Positions 52,355 to 64,000 of a stretch of 64,000 nt of DNA are shown one piece after another; position 1 is the first letter of the stretch; every line of letters begins with the position of its first letter. Source of the stretch: Chamaelirium japonicum (lineage: Eukaryota; Streptophyta; Magnoliopsida; Liliales; Melanthiaceae); the NCBI GenBank assembly GCA_947650365.1, contig OX393553.1:41835949-41899948 (forward strand), read 5' to 3'. A model generated the notes under the pieces. It saw only the letters and a program-made list of their open reading frames with translations, searched no databases and was not told where the DNA came from. The position numbers and the translations under genes were made by a program.

Positions 52355-55300
52355 ACAATCGTGCGAATGAAATAGAATGGATCGTACGAATGAATAAGAA
52401 TCGATCGTACAAATGAAATAGAATGGATTGTACGAATGAATTAGAATGGATCGTACGAATGAATTAGAATGGATCGTACGAATGAATTAGAATGGATACA
52501 TTCGTGCGAATGAATTAGAATGGATCGTACGAATGAGTAAGAATGGATCGTATGAATGAAATAGAATGGAATGTACGAATAAATTAGAATGGATCATACG
52601 AATGAATTAGAATGGATCGTGCGAATGAATTAGAATAGATCGTGCAAATGAATTAGAATGGATCGTGCGAATGAATTAGAATGGATCGTGCGAATAAAAT
52701 AGAATAGATCGTACGAATGAATTAGAATGGATCGTACGAATGAATTAGAATGGATACATTCGTGCGAATGAATTAGAATGGATCATACGAATGAATTTGA
52801 ATGGATCGTGCGAATGAATTAGAATGGATCGTATGAATGAAATAGAATGGATCGTATGAATGAATTATATTGGATTGTATGAATGAATTAAAATGACGAT
52901 TCATTCTTACTCATTCGTACGATCCATTCGTATCCATTCTATTTCATTCGTACGATCCATTCTAATTCTACATAGGAATTCGAATAGATCGTGCGAATGA
53001 ATTAGAATGGATTGTATGAATGAATTAGAATGGATCGTATGAATGAATTAGAATAGATCGTATGAATTAGAATGGATCGTACGAAGGAATTAGAATGACG
53101 ATCCATTCTTACTCATTCGTACGATCCAAATGTATCCAATCTAATTCATTCATACGATCCATTCTAATTCATTCATACGATCCATTCTAATTCATTCGTA
53201 CAATCCATTCTAATTCGTTCGCACGATCCATTCTAATTCATTCATACGATCCATTCTAATTCATTCATACAATCCATTCTAATTCTTTCACACGATCCAT
53301 TCTAATTCATTCGTACAATCTATTCTAATTCATTCATACGATCCATTCTAATTCATTCATACGATCCATTCTAATTCATTCATATGATCCAATCTAATTC
53401 ATTCGTACGATCCATTCTAATTCATTCGCACGAATGTATCCATTCTATTTCATTCGTACGATCCATTCTTACTCAATCATATGATCCATTCTAATTCATT
53501 CGCGCGAATGTATCCAATCTAATTCATTCATACGATCCATTCTAATTCATTCGTACGATCCATTCTAATTCATTCGTAGAATCCATTCTAATTCATTCAC
53601 ATGATCCATTCTAATTCATTCATACGATCCATTCTAATTCATTCGTACGATCCATTCTAATTCATTCGCACGATCCATTCTAATTCATTCATACGATCCA
53701 ATCTAATTCCTTCGTACGATCCATTCTTACTCATTCGCACAATCTATTCTAATTCATTCGTACGATCCATTCGAATTCACTCATACGATCCATTCTAATT
53801 CATTCATACGATCCATTCTAATTCATTCGCACGAATGTATCCAGTCTAATTCATTCGTACGATCCATTCTAATTCATTCGCACGATCTATTCTAATTCAT
53901 TAGCACGATCCATTCTAATTCATTAGCACGATCCATTCTAATTCATTCGCACGAATGTATCCATTCTAATTCATTCGTACGATCTATTCTAATTCATTCG
54001 TACGATCCATTCTAATTCATTCGGACGTTCCATTCTAATTCATTCGCACGAATGAATCTATTCTAATTCATTCATAAGATCCATTCTAATTCATTCGCAC
54101 AATCCAATGAATTAGAATGGATCGTACGAATGAAATAGAATGGATTGTACGAATGAATTAGAATGGATCATACGAATGAATTAGAATGGATCGTACGAAT
54201 GAATTAGAATAGATCGTACGAATGAATTAGAATGGATCGTACGAATGAGTAAGAATGGATCGTACGAATGAAATAGAATGGATTGTACGAATGAATTAGA
54301 ATGGATCGTACGAATGAATTAGAATAGATTGTATGAATGAATTAGAATGGATACATTCGTGCGAATGAATTAGAATGGATCGTACGAATGAATTAGAATA
54401 GATCGTACGAATGAATTAGAATGGATCGTATGAATGAATTAGAATAAATTGTGCGAATGAATTAGAATGGATCGTATGAATGAATTAGATTACGATCCAT
54501 TCTATTTCATTCGTATGATCCATTCTAATTCATTCGTACAATCCATTCTATTTCATTCGTACGATCCATTCTAACTCATTCGTATGATCCATTCTAATTC
54601 ATTCGCAAGAATGTATCCATTCTAATTCATTCGTACGATCCATTCTAATTCATTCGTACGATCCATTCTTACTCATTCGTATGATCCATTCTAATTCATT
54701 CGTACGATCCATTCAAATTCATTCATACGATCCATTCTAATTCATTCATACGATCCATTCTAATTCATTCGTACGATCCATTCTAATTCATTCGCACGAT
54801 CCATTCTAATTCATTCGCACGAATGTATCTATTCTAATTCATTCGTACGATCCATTCTAATTCCTTCGTACGATCCATTCTTACTCATTCGTATGATCCA
54901 TTCTAATTCATTCGCACGTGTACGAATGAATTAGAATGGATCGTACGAATGAATTAGAATGGATCGTATGAATGAATTAGAATGGATTGTATGAATGAAT
55001 TAGAATGGATCATATGAATGACGATCCATTCTAATTCATTCTTACGATCCATTCTAATTCATTCGTATGATCCATTCTAATTCATTCGCACGAATGTATC
55101 CATTCTAATTCATTCGTACGATTCATTCTAATTCATTCGTACAATCCATTCTATTTCATTCGCATGATCCATTCTAATTCATTCACACGATCCATTCTAA
55201 TTCATTCGTATGATCCATTCTAATTCATTCGTACAATCCATTCTATTTCATTCGTACGATCCATTCTTACTCATTCGTACGATCCATTCTAATTCATTCG

Positions 55301-55378
55301 CACGAATGTATCCATTCTAATTCATTCGTACGATCCATTCTAATTCATTCGTACGATCCATTCTTACTCATTCGTACG
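52355..55378. repeat. Satellite between the two copies of the 5-kb block
   Basis: Reverse to about 52893, a scrambled patch 52893-53097 with very short blocks and the non-satellite word TCTACATAGG, forward 53098-54104, reverse 54105-54492, forward to 54918, reverse to 55020, forward onward. The junction at 54484 is another copy of the ATTAGATTACGATCC type. No gene. Confidence 0.87.
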
Positions 55379-58300
55379 ATCCATTCTAATTCATTCGTAC
55401 GATCCATTCTAATTCATTCGCACGATCCATTCTAATTCATTTATACGATCCATTCTAATTCATTCGCACGAATGTATCCATTCTAATTCATTAGCACGAT
55501 CCATTCTAATTCATTCACACGAATGAATCCATTCTAATTCGGGAAAGAATTAGAATTGATTGTATGAATGAATTAGAATGGATCGTATGAATGAATTAGA
55601 ATGGATCGTATGAATGAATTAGAATGGATACATTCGTACGAATGAATTAGAATGGATCGTACGAATGAGTCAGAATGGATCGTACAAATATATTCGTGCG
55701 TGTAAAAGAATTAGAATGGATTATATGAATGAATTGGAATGGATCGTATGAATGAATTAGAATGGATCGTACGAATGAATTAGAATGGATACATTCGTGC
55801 GAATGAATTAGAATGGATCGTACGAATGAGTAAGAATGGATCGTACGAAAGAAATAGAATGGATTGTACGAATGAATTAGAATGGATCGTACGAATGAAT
55901 TAGAATAGAGTGTATGAATGAATTAGAATGGATACATTCGTGCGAATGAATTAGAATGGATCATACGAATGAATTAGAATAGATCGTACGAATGAATTAG
56001 AATGGATCGTACGAATGAATTAGAATAGATTGCGCGAATGAATTAGAATGGATCGTATGAATGAATTAGATTATGATCCATTCTATTTCATTCGTATGAT
56101 CCATTCTAATTCCTTCGTACAATCTAATTCATTCATACGATCCATTCTAATTCATTTGCACGAATGTATCCCATGGGAATGAATTAGAATGGATCGAACG
56201 AAGGAATTAGAATGGATCATTCGAATGGAATAGAATGGATCGTAAGAATGGATCATACGAATGTTATCGTATAATCCTTTCTAATTCATTCGCACGAATG
56301 TATCCATTCTAATTCATTCGTACAATCCATTCTAATTCATTCGTACGAATATATCCACTCTAATTCATTTATACGATCCATTCTAATTCATTCGCACGAA
56401 TGTATCCATTCTAATTCATTCGTACGGTCCATTCTAATTCATTCGCACAATCTATTCTAATTCATTCGTATGATCAATTCTAATTCATTCGCACGAATGT
56501 ATCCATTCTAATTCATTCGTACGATCCATTCTAATTCATTCGCATGAATGTATCCATTCTAATTCCTTCGTACGATCCATTCTAATTCCTTCGTACGATC
56601 CATTCTTATTCGTTCGTATGATCCATTCTAATTCATTCGCACGAATGTATCCATTCTAATTCATTCGTACGATCCATTCTAATTCATTCGTACAATCCAT
56701 TCTATTTTATTCGTACGATCCATTCTTACTCATTCGTATGATCTATTCTAATTCATTCGCATGAATGTATCAATTCTAATTCATTCGTATGATCCATTCT
56801 AATTTATTCGTATGATCCATTCTAATTCATTCATACGATCCATTCTAATTCATTCGTACAATCCATTCTAATTCTTTCACACGATCCATTCTAATTCATT
56901 CGTACGATCCAATCTAATTCATTCGTACAATCCATTCTATTTCATTCGTACGATCCATTCTTACTCATTCGTATGATCCATTCTAATTCATTCGCACGAA
57001 TGTATCCATTATAATTCATTCGTACGATCCATTCTAATTCATTCGTACGATCCATTCTAATTCATTCGTACGATCGTACGAATGAATTAGAATAGATCGT
57101 ACGAATGAATTAGAATAGATTGTGCGAATGAATTAGAATGGATCGTACGAATGAATTAGAATGGATCGTACGAATGAATTAGAATGGATACATTCGTGCG
57201 AATGAATTAGAATGGATCATACGGATGAGTAAGAATGGATTGTACGAATGAAATAGAATGGATTGTACGAATGAATTAGAATGGATCGTATGAATGAATT
57301 AGAATGGATCGTACGAATGAATTTGAATGGATACATTCGTGCGAATGAATTAGAATGGATCGTGCGAATGAATTAGAATGGATCGTACGAATGAATTAGC
57401 ATGGATCGTGCTATAGAATTAGAATGGAACGTACGAATGAATTAAAATGGATCATGTGAAAGAATTAGAATGGATTGTATGAATGAAATAGAATGAATTC
57501 GTACGATCCATTTGAATTCATTCGCACGATCCAATCTAATTCATTCATACGATCCATTCTAATTCATTCATACAATCCATTCTAATTCTTTCACACGATC
57601 CATTCTAATTCATTCGTACGTTCCATTCTAATTCATTAGCACGATCCATGCTAATTCATTCAAACGATCCATTCTAATTCATTCGCACGAATGTATCCAT
57701 TCTAATTCATTCGTACGATCCATTCTAATTCATTCGTACGATCCATTCTAATTCATTCGTACAATCCATTCTAATTCTTTCACACGATCCATTCTAATTT
57801 ATTCGTACGATCCATTCTAATTCATAAGTACGATCCATTCTAATTCATTTGCACGAATGTATCCATTCTAATTCATTCGTACGATCCATTCTAATTCATT
57901 CGGACAATCTATTCTAATTCATTCGTATGATCCATTCTAATTCATTCGTACAATCCATTCTATTTCATTCGTACGATCCATTCTTACTCATTCGTATGAT
58001 CCATTCTAATTCATTCACACGAATGTATCCATTCTAATTCATTCGTACGATCCATTCTAATTCATTCGCACAATCTATTCTGATTCATTTGTATGATCCA
58101 TTCTAATTCATTCGTACGATCTATTCTAATTCATTCGTACGATACATTCTAATTCATTCGCACGAATGTATCCATTCCAATTCATTCATACAATCTATTC
58201 TAATTCATTCGTACGATCCATTCTAATTCATTCGTACAATCCATTCTTTTTCATTCGTACGATCCATTCTTACTCATTCGTATGATCCATTCTAATTCAT

Positions 58301-60287
58301 TCGCACGAATGTATCAATTCTAATTCATTCGTACGATCCATTCTAATTCATTCGTACAATCCATTCTATTTCATTCGTATGATCCATTCTTTCTCATTCG
58401 TATGATCCATTCTAATTCATTCGCACGAATGTATCTATTCTAATTCATTCGTACGATACATTCTAATTCATTCATACGATCCATTCTAATTCATTCGTAC
58501 GATCCATTCTAATTCATTCGCACGATCCATTCTAATTCATTCATATGAATGTATCCATTCTAATTCATTCATACGATCCATTCTAATTCATTCGCATGAT
58601 CCATTCTAATTCATTCTCACGAATGAATCCATTCTAATTTATTCGTATAATCCATTCTATTTTATTCGTACGATCCATTCTTACTCATTCATACGATCCA
58701 TTCTAATTCATTCGCACGAATGTATCCGTTCTAATTCATTCGTACGATCCATTCTAATTCATTCGCACAATCTATTCTAATTCATTCGTACGATCCATTC
58801 TTATTCATTCGTACGATCTTATCTAATTCATGCGTACAATCCATTCTCATTCACTAGCACGATCGTACGAATTAATTAGAATGGTTCGTGCGAATGAATT
58901 AGAATAGATTGTGCGAATGAATTAGAATGGATCATACGAATGAATTAGAATGGATCGTGCGAATGAATTAGAATAGATTGTGCGAATGAATTAGAATGGA
59001 TCGTACAAATGAATTAGAATGGATACATTCGTGCAAATGAATTAGAATGGATACATTTGTGCGTACGATCCATTCTAATTCATTCGAACAATCTATTCTA
59101 ATTCATTCGTACGATCCATTCTAATTCATTCGCACGATCCATTCTAATTCATTCACACGAATGAATCCATTCTAATTCATTCGTACAATCCATTCTATTT
59201 CATTCGTACGATCCATTCTTATTCATTCGTACGATCCATTCTAATTCATTCGCACGAATGTATCCATTCTAATTCATTCATACGATCCATTCTAATTCAT
59301 TCGTACGATCTATTCTAAGTCATTTGTATAATCCATTCTATTTCATTCGTATGATCCATTCTTACTCATTCGTAGCATCCATTCTAATTCATTCGCACGA
59401 ATGTATCCATTCTAATTCATTCGTACGATCCATTCTAATTCATTCGTACGATCCATTCTAATTCATTCATACAATCCATTCTAATTCTTTCACACGATCC
59501 ATTCTAATTCATTCGTACGATCCATTCTAATTCATTCGTACAATCCATTCTATTTCATTCGTACGAACCATTCTTACTCATTCGTACGATCCATTCTAAT
59601 TCATTCGCACGAATGTATCCATTATAATTCATTCGTACGATCCATTTTAATTCATTCGTACAATCCATTCTATTTCATTCGTACGATCCATTCTTACTCA
59701 TTCGTATGATCCATTCTAATTCATTCGCACGAATGAATCCATTCTAATTCATTCGTACAATCCATTCTAATTCATTCGTACGATCCATTCTAATTCATTC
59801 GTACAATCCATTCTAATTCATTCGCACGAATTTATCCATTCTAATTCATTCGTACGATCCATTCTAATTCATTCGCACAATCTATTCTAATTCATTCGTA
59901 CGTTCCATTCAAATTCATTACGTACGATCTATTCTAATTCATTTGCACAATCTATTCTAATTCATTCGTACGATCCATTCTAATTCCTTCGTATGATCCA
60001 TTCTAATTCATTCGTACGATCCATTCTAATTCATTCGCATGATCAATTCAAATTCATCGTGCAAATGAATTAGAATGGATCGTACGAATGAGTAAGAATG
60101 GATCGTACGAATGAAATAGAATGGATTGTACGAATGAATTAGAATGGATCGTACGAATGAATTAGAATGGAACGTGTGAAAGAATTAGAATGGATCGTAT
60201 GAATGAATTAGAATGGATCGTATGAATGAATTAGAATGGATCGTACGAATGAATTAGAATGGATCGTACGAATGAATTAGATTGGAT
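55379..60287. repeat. 5-kb duplicated satellite block, copy 2
   Basis: Direct copy of 47280-52354 with the same internal inversions. It is shorter by two single monomers and by 120 bp of reverse satellite near 60170 (present at 52118-52237 in copy 1). Sequence compared at 56073-56370 against 47997-48294 shows no difference by eye, so the duplication is recent or under strong homogenisation. Confidence 0.88.
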
Positions 60288-62718
60288 CGTGCGAATGAAT
60301 TAGAATGGATCGTACGAATGAATTAGAATAGATTGTGCGAATAAATTAGAATGGATAGTACAAATGAATTAGAATGGATCGTAATAATGGATCGTACGAA
60401 TGAAATAGAATGGATCGTACATATGAATTAGCATGGATCGTGCGAATGAATTAGAATGGATCATACGAATGAATTAGAATGGATACATTCGTGCGAATGA
60501 ATTAGAATGGATCATACGAATGAGTAAGAATGGATCATACGAATGAAATAGAATGGATTGTACGAATGAATTAGAATGGATCGTACGAATGAATTAGAAT
60601 GGATCGTACGAATGAATTAGAATTGATACATTCATGCGAATGAATTAGAATGGATCGTACGAATGAATTAGAATGGATCGTACGAATGAGTAAGAATGGA
60701 TCGTACGAATGAAATAGAATGGATCGAACGAAAGAATTAGAATGGATCGTGCGAATGAATTAGAATGGATCGTATGAATGAGTAAGAATGGATCGTATGA
60801 ATGAAATAGAATGGATCGTGCAAGCGAATTAGAATGGATCGTATGAATGAATTAGAATGGATCGTACGAATGAATTAGAATGGATCGTATGAATGAATTA
60901 GAAAGGATCGTACGAATGAATTAGAATAGATTATACGAATGAAATAGAACGGATCATACGAATGAAATAGAATGGATCGTACGAATGAATTAGAATGGGT
61001 CGTATGAATGAATTAGAGTGGATACATTCGTGCGAATGAATTAGAATGGATCGTGCGTCTGAATTAGAATGGATTGTACGAATGAATTAGAATGGATCGT
61101 ACAAATGAATTAGAATAGATCATACGAATGAATTAGAATGGATACATTCGTGCAAAAGAATTAGAATGGATTGTATGAATGAATTAGAATGGATCGTGTG
61201 AATGAATTAGAATGGATGGTACGAATGAATTAGAATGGATACATTCGTGCGAATGAATTAGAATGGATCGGGCGAATGAATTAGAATGGGTCGTACGAAT
61301 GAATTAGAATGGATCATATGAATGAATTAGAATGGATCATGCAAATGAATTAGAATGGATCGTGCCAATGAATTAGAATGGATCGTACGAATGAATTAGA
61401 ATGGATCGTATGAATGAATTAGATTGGATCATATTAATGAAGTAGAATGGATCGTACGAATGAATTAGAATAGATTATGCGAATAAATTAGAATAGATTA
61501 TGCGAATGAATAAATTAGAATGGATACATTCGTGCGAATGAATTAGAATGGATCGTATGAATAAATTAGAATAGATTATGCGAATGAATTAGAATGGATC
61601 ATATGAATGAATTAGAATGTATACATTCGTGTTAATGAATTAGAATGGATCGTATGAATGAATTAGAATGGATCGTATGAGTGAATTAGAATAGATACGA
61701 AGGAATTATAATGGATCGTACGAAGTAATTAGAATGGAGAATGGATCGTGCAAATGAATTAGAATGGTTCGTGCGATAAGAATGGATCGTACGAATGAAA
61801 TAGAATAGATCGTACGATAGAATGAATTTGGATCGTGCTAATGAATTAGAATGGATCATACGAATGAATTAGAATAGATTGTGCGAATGAATTAGAATGG
61901 ATCGTACGAATGAATTAGAAAGGATACATTCGTGCGAATGAATTAGAATGGATCGTATGAATGAATTAGATTGGATCGTATTAATGAATTAGAATGGATC
62001 GTGCGAATGAATTACACTGGATTGTACGAATGAATTAGAATGGATACATTCGTGCGAACGAATTAGAATGGATCGTACAGAGGAATTTGAATGGATCGTA
62101 CGAAGGAATTAGAATGGATCGTACGAATGAATTAGAATGGATCATATGAATGAATTAGAATGGATCGTGTGAATGAATTAGAATGGATTGTAGGAATGAA
62201 ATAGAATGGATCGTATGAATTAGAATGGATCGTCCGAATGAAATAGAATGGATCGTATGAATGAATTAGAATAGATTGTGCGAATGAATTAGAATGGATC
62301 ATACGATTGAGTAAGAAAGGATCGTACGAATGAAATAGAATAGATCGTACGAATGAATTAGAATGGATCGTGCTAATGAATTAGAATTGATCGTACGAAT
62401 AAATTAGAATAGATTGTGCGAATGAATTATAATGGATCGTACGAATGAATTAGAATGGATACATTCATGTGAATGAATTAGAATGGATCGTATGAATGAA
62501 TTAGAGTGGATACATTCGTACGAATGAATTAGAATAGATCGTACGAATGAATTAGAATGGTTACATTCATGCGAATGAATTAGAATAGATCGTATGAATG
62601 AATTAGAATAGATCGTATGAGTGAATTCGAATGGATTGTGCGAATGAATTAGAATGGATTGTACGAATGAATTAGAATGGATCGTACGATTGAATTAGAA
62701 TGGATACAGTCGTGCGAA
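60288..62718 (-). repeat. Satellite, longest reverse block
   Basis: Continues the reverse block that begins at 60057. Higher-order order is poorly kept. Between about 61680 and 61830 monomers are truncated or fused (for example AATGGAGAATGG and CGTACGATAGAATG). No gene. Confidence 0.88.
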
Positions 62719-64000
62719 TCCATTCTATTTCATTCGTACGATCCATTCTAATTCATTCGCACGATCCATTCTAATTCATTCATACGATCCATTCTAATTC
62801 ATTCGTACGATCCATTCTAATTCATTCGTACGATCCATTCTAATTCATTCGCACAATCTATTCTAATTCATTTGTACGATCCATTTTAATTCATTCGCAC
62901 GATCCATTCTAATTCATTCGTACGATCCATTCTATTTTATTCGTACGATCCATTCTTACTCATTCGTACGATCCATTCTAATTCATTCGCACGAATGTAT
63001 CCATTCTCATTCCGTCGTACGATCCATTCTAATTTTTTCGTAAGATCCATTCTAATTCATTCATACGATCTATTCTAATTCATTCGTACGATCCATTCTA
63101 ATTCCTTCGTACGATCCATTCTAATTCCTTTGTTCTAATTCATTCATATGATCCATTCTAATTCATTCGTACGATTCATTCTAATTCAATCCATTCTAAT
63201 TCATTCGTACGATCCATTCTTACTCATTCGTACGATCCATTCTAATTCATTCGCACGAATGAATCCATTCTAATTCATTCGTATGATCCATTCTAATTCA
63301 TTCGCACGAATGTATCCATTCTAATTCATTCGTATTATCTATTCTATCTCATTCGTACAATCCATTCTATTTCATTCGTACGATCCATTCTAATTCATTC
63401 GTACGATCCATTCTAATTCATTCGCACGATCCATTCTAATTCATTCGTCCGATCCATTCTAATTCATTCATACGATCCATTCTAATTCATTCGCACGAAT
63501 GTATCCATTCTAATTCATTCGTAAGATCCATTCTAATTCATTCGCACAATCTATTCTAATTCATTCATACGATCCATTCTAATTCATTCGCACGATCCAT
63601 TCTAATTCATTCATACGATCCATTCTAATTCATTCGTATGATCCATTCTAATTCATTCGCACGATCCATTCTTACTCATTCGTAAGATCCATTCTAATTC
63701 ATTCGCATGATCCATTCTAATTCATTAATACGATCCATTCTAATTCATTCGCACGATCCATTATAATTCATTCGCACTCATACGATCTATTCTAATTCAT
63801 TCGCACGAATATATCCATTCTAATTCATTCGTATGATCCATTCTGATTCATTCACATAATCTATTCTAATTCATTCGTACGATCCATTCTAATTTATTCG
63901 TACGATCCACTCTAATTCATTCGCACGATCCATTCTAATTCATTCGTACGATCCATTCTAATTCATTAGCACGATCCATTCTAATTCATTCGCAGGATCC
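62719..64000 (+). repeat. Satellite, forward block running off the right edge
   Basis: Forward 23-bp monomers with 28-bp variants. It starts at the switch GTGCGAATCCATTC (62712) and continues past the window end, so the array is longer than seen. No gene. Confidence 0.92.

Noticed and set aside
13268-64000. CRISPR array (short direct repeats of about 23 bp)
   Set aside because: The repeats abut without unique spacers, occur on both strands, and no cas gene is present; the retrotransposon shows a plant genome.

Overview
The window comes from heterochromatin of a flowering plant, most likely a eudicot; the species cannot be told from the sequence. It holds no recognisable host gene. It contains two things: a very large, highly rearranged short-monomer satellite array (1-1613 and 13268-64000, about 52 kb), and one LTR retrotransposon of the Athila lineage (Ty3/gypsy, Metaviridae type) at 1614-13267, inserted in that array. 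The plant assignment rests on the Athila-type gag-pol proteins and an 18-nt primer binding site complementary to plant tRNA-Asp.

Retrotransposon: 5' LTR (1614-3667), tRNA-Asp primer binding site (3674-3691), leader, a gag-protease-RT-RNase H-integrase reading frame (4182-9497), a 1.5-kb non-coding 3' region with A-rich tracts and an (AT)n microsatellite, polypurine tract (11013-11023) and 3' LTR (11024-13267). The catalytic motifs are intact, but three in-frame TAG codons (5298, 5646, 6525) split the frame. The LTRs are damaged differently: the 5' LTR lacks a 712-bp U3 segment that the 3' LTR keeps, and the 3' LTR lacks its last 529 bp and runs straight into satellite at a 6-bp microhomology. 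By hand, the first ~480 aligned LTR bases differ at about 13 positions (2.7%). The copy looks fairly recent but dead.

Satellite: the basic monomer is 23 bp, with core CCATTCTAATTCATT flanked by CGAT and CGTA. A 28-bp variant carries 5 extra bases. Monomer subtypes recur in fixed order, giving an older 212-bp higher-order repeat (8 x 23 + 28) across much of the array and a younger, very regular 102-bp one (4 x 23 + 10) at about 42018-45068. The array flips orientation dozens of times. The same inversion junctions recur three to five times at distant places, and multi-kilobase blocks are duplicated (2.1 kb in tandem; ~2.4 kb 5.8 kb apart; ~5 kb 8 kb apart). So the array grew by copying long units that already contained inversions, as well as by slippage of single monomers.

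The window has no new protein system. Its novelty, if any, is the satellite architecture: a 23-bp family, inverted many times, with nested layers of higher-order repeats. All satellite boundaries were read by eye and are approximate to tens of bases, and block edges may be off by a monomer. On satellite entries, '+' means the core CCATTCTAATTCATT reads on the given strand.
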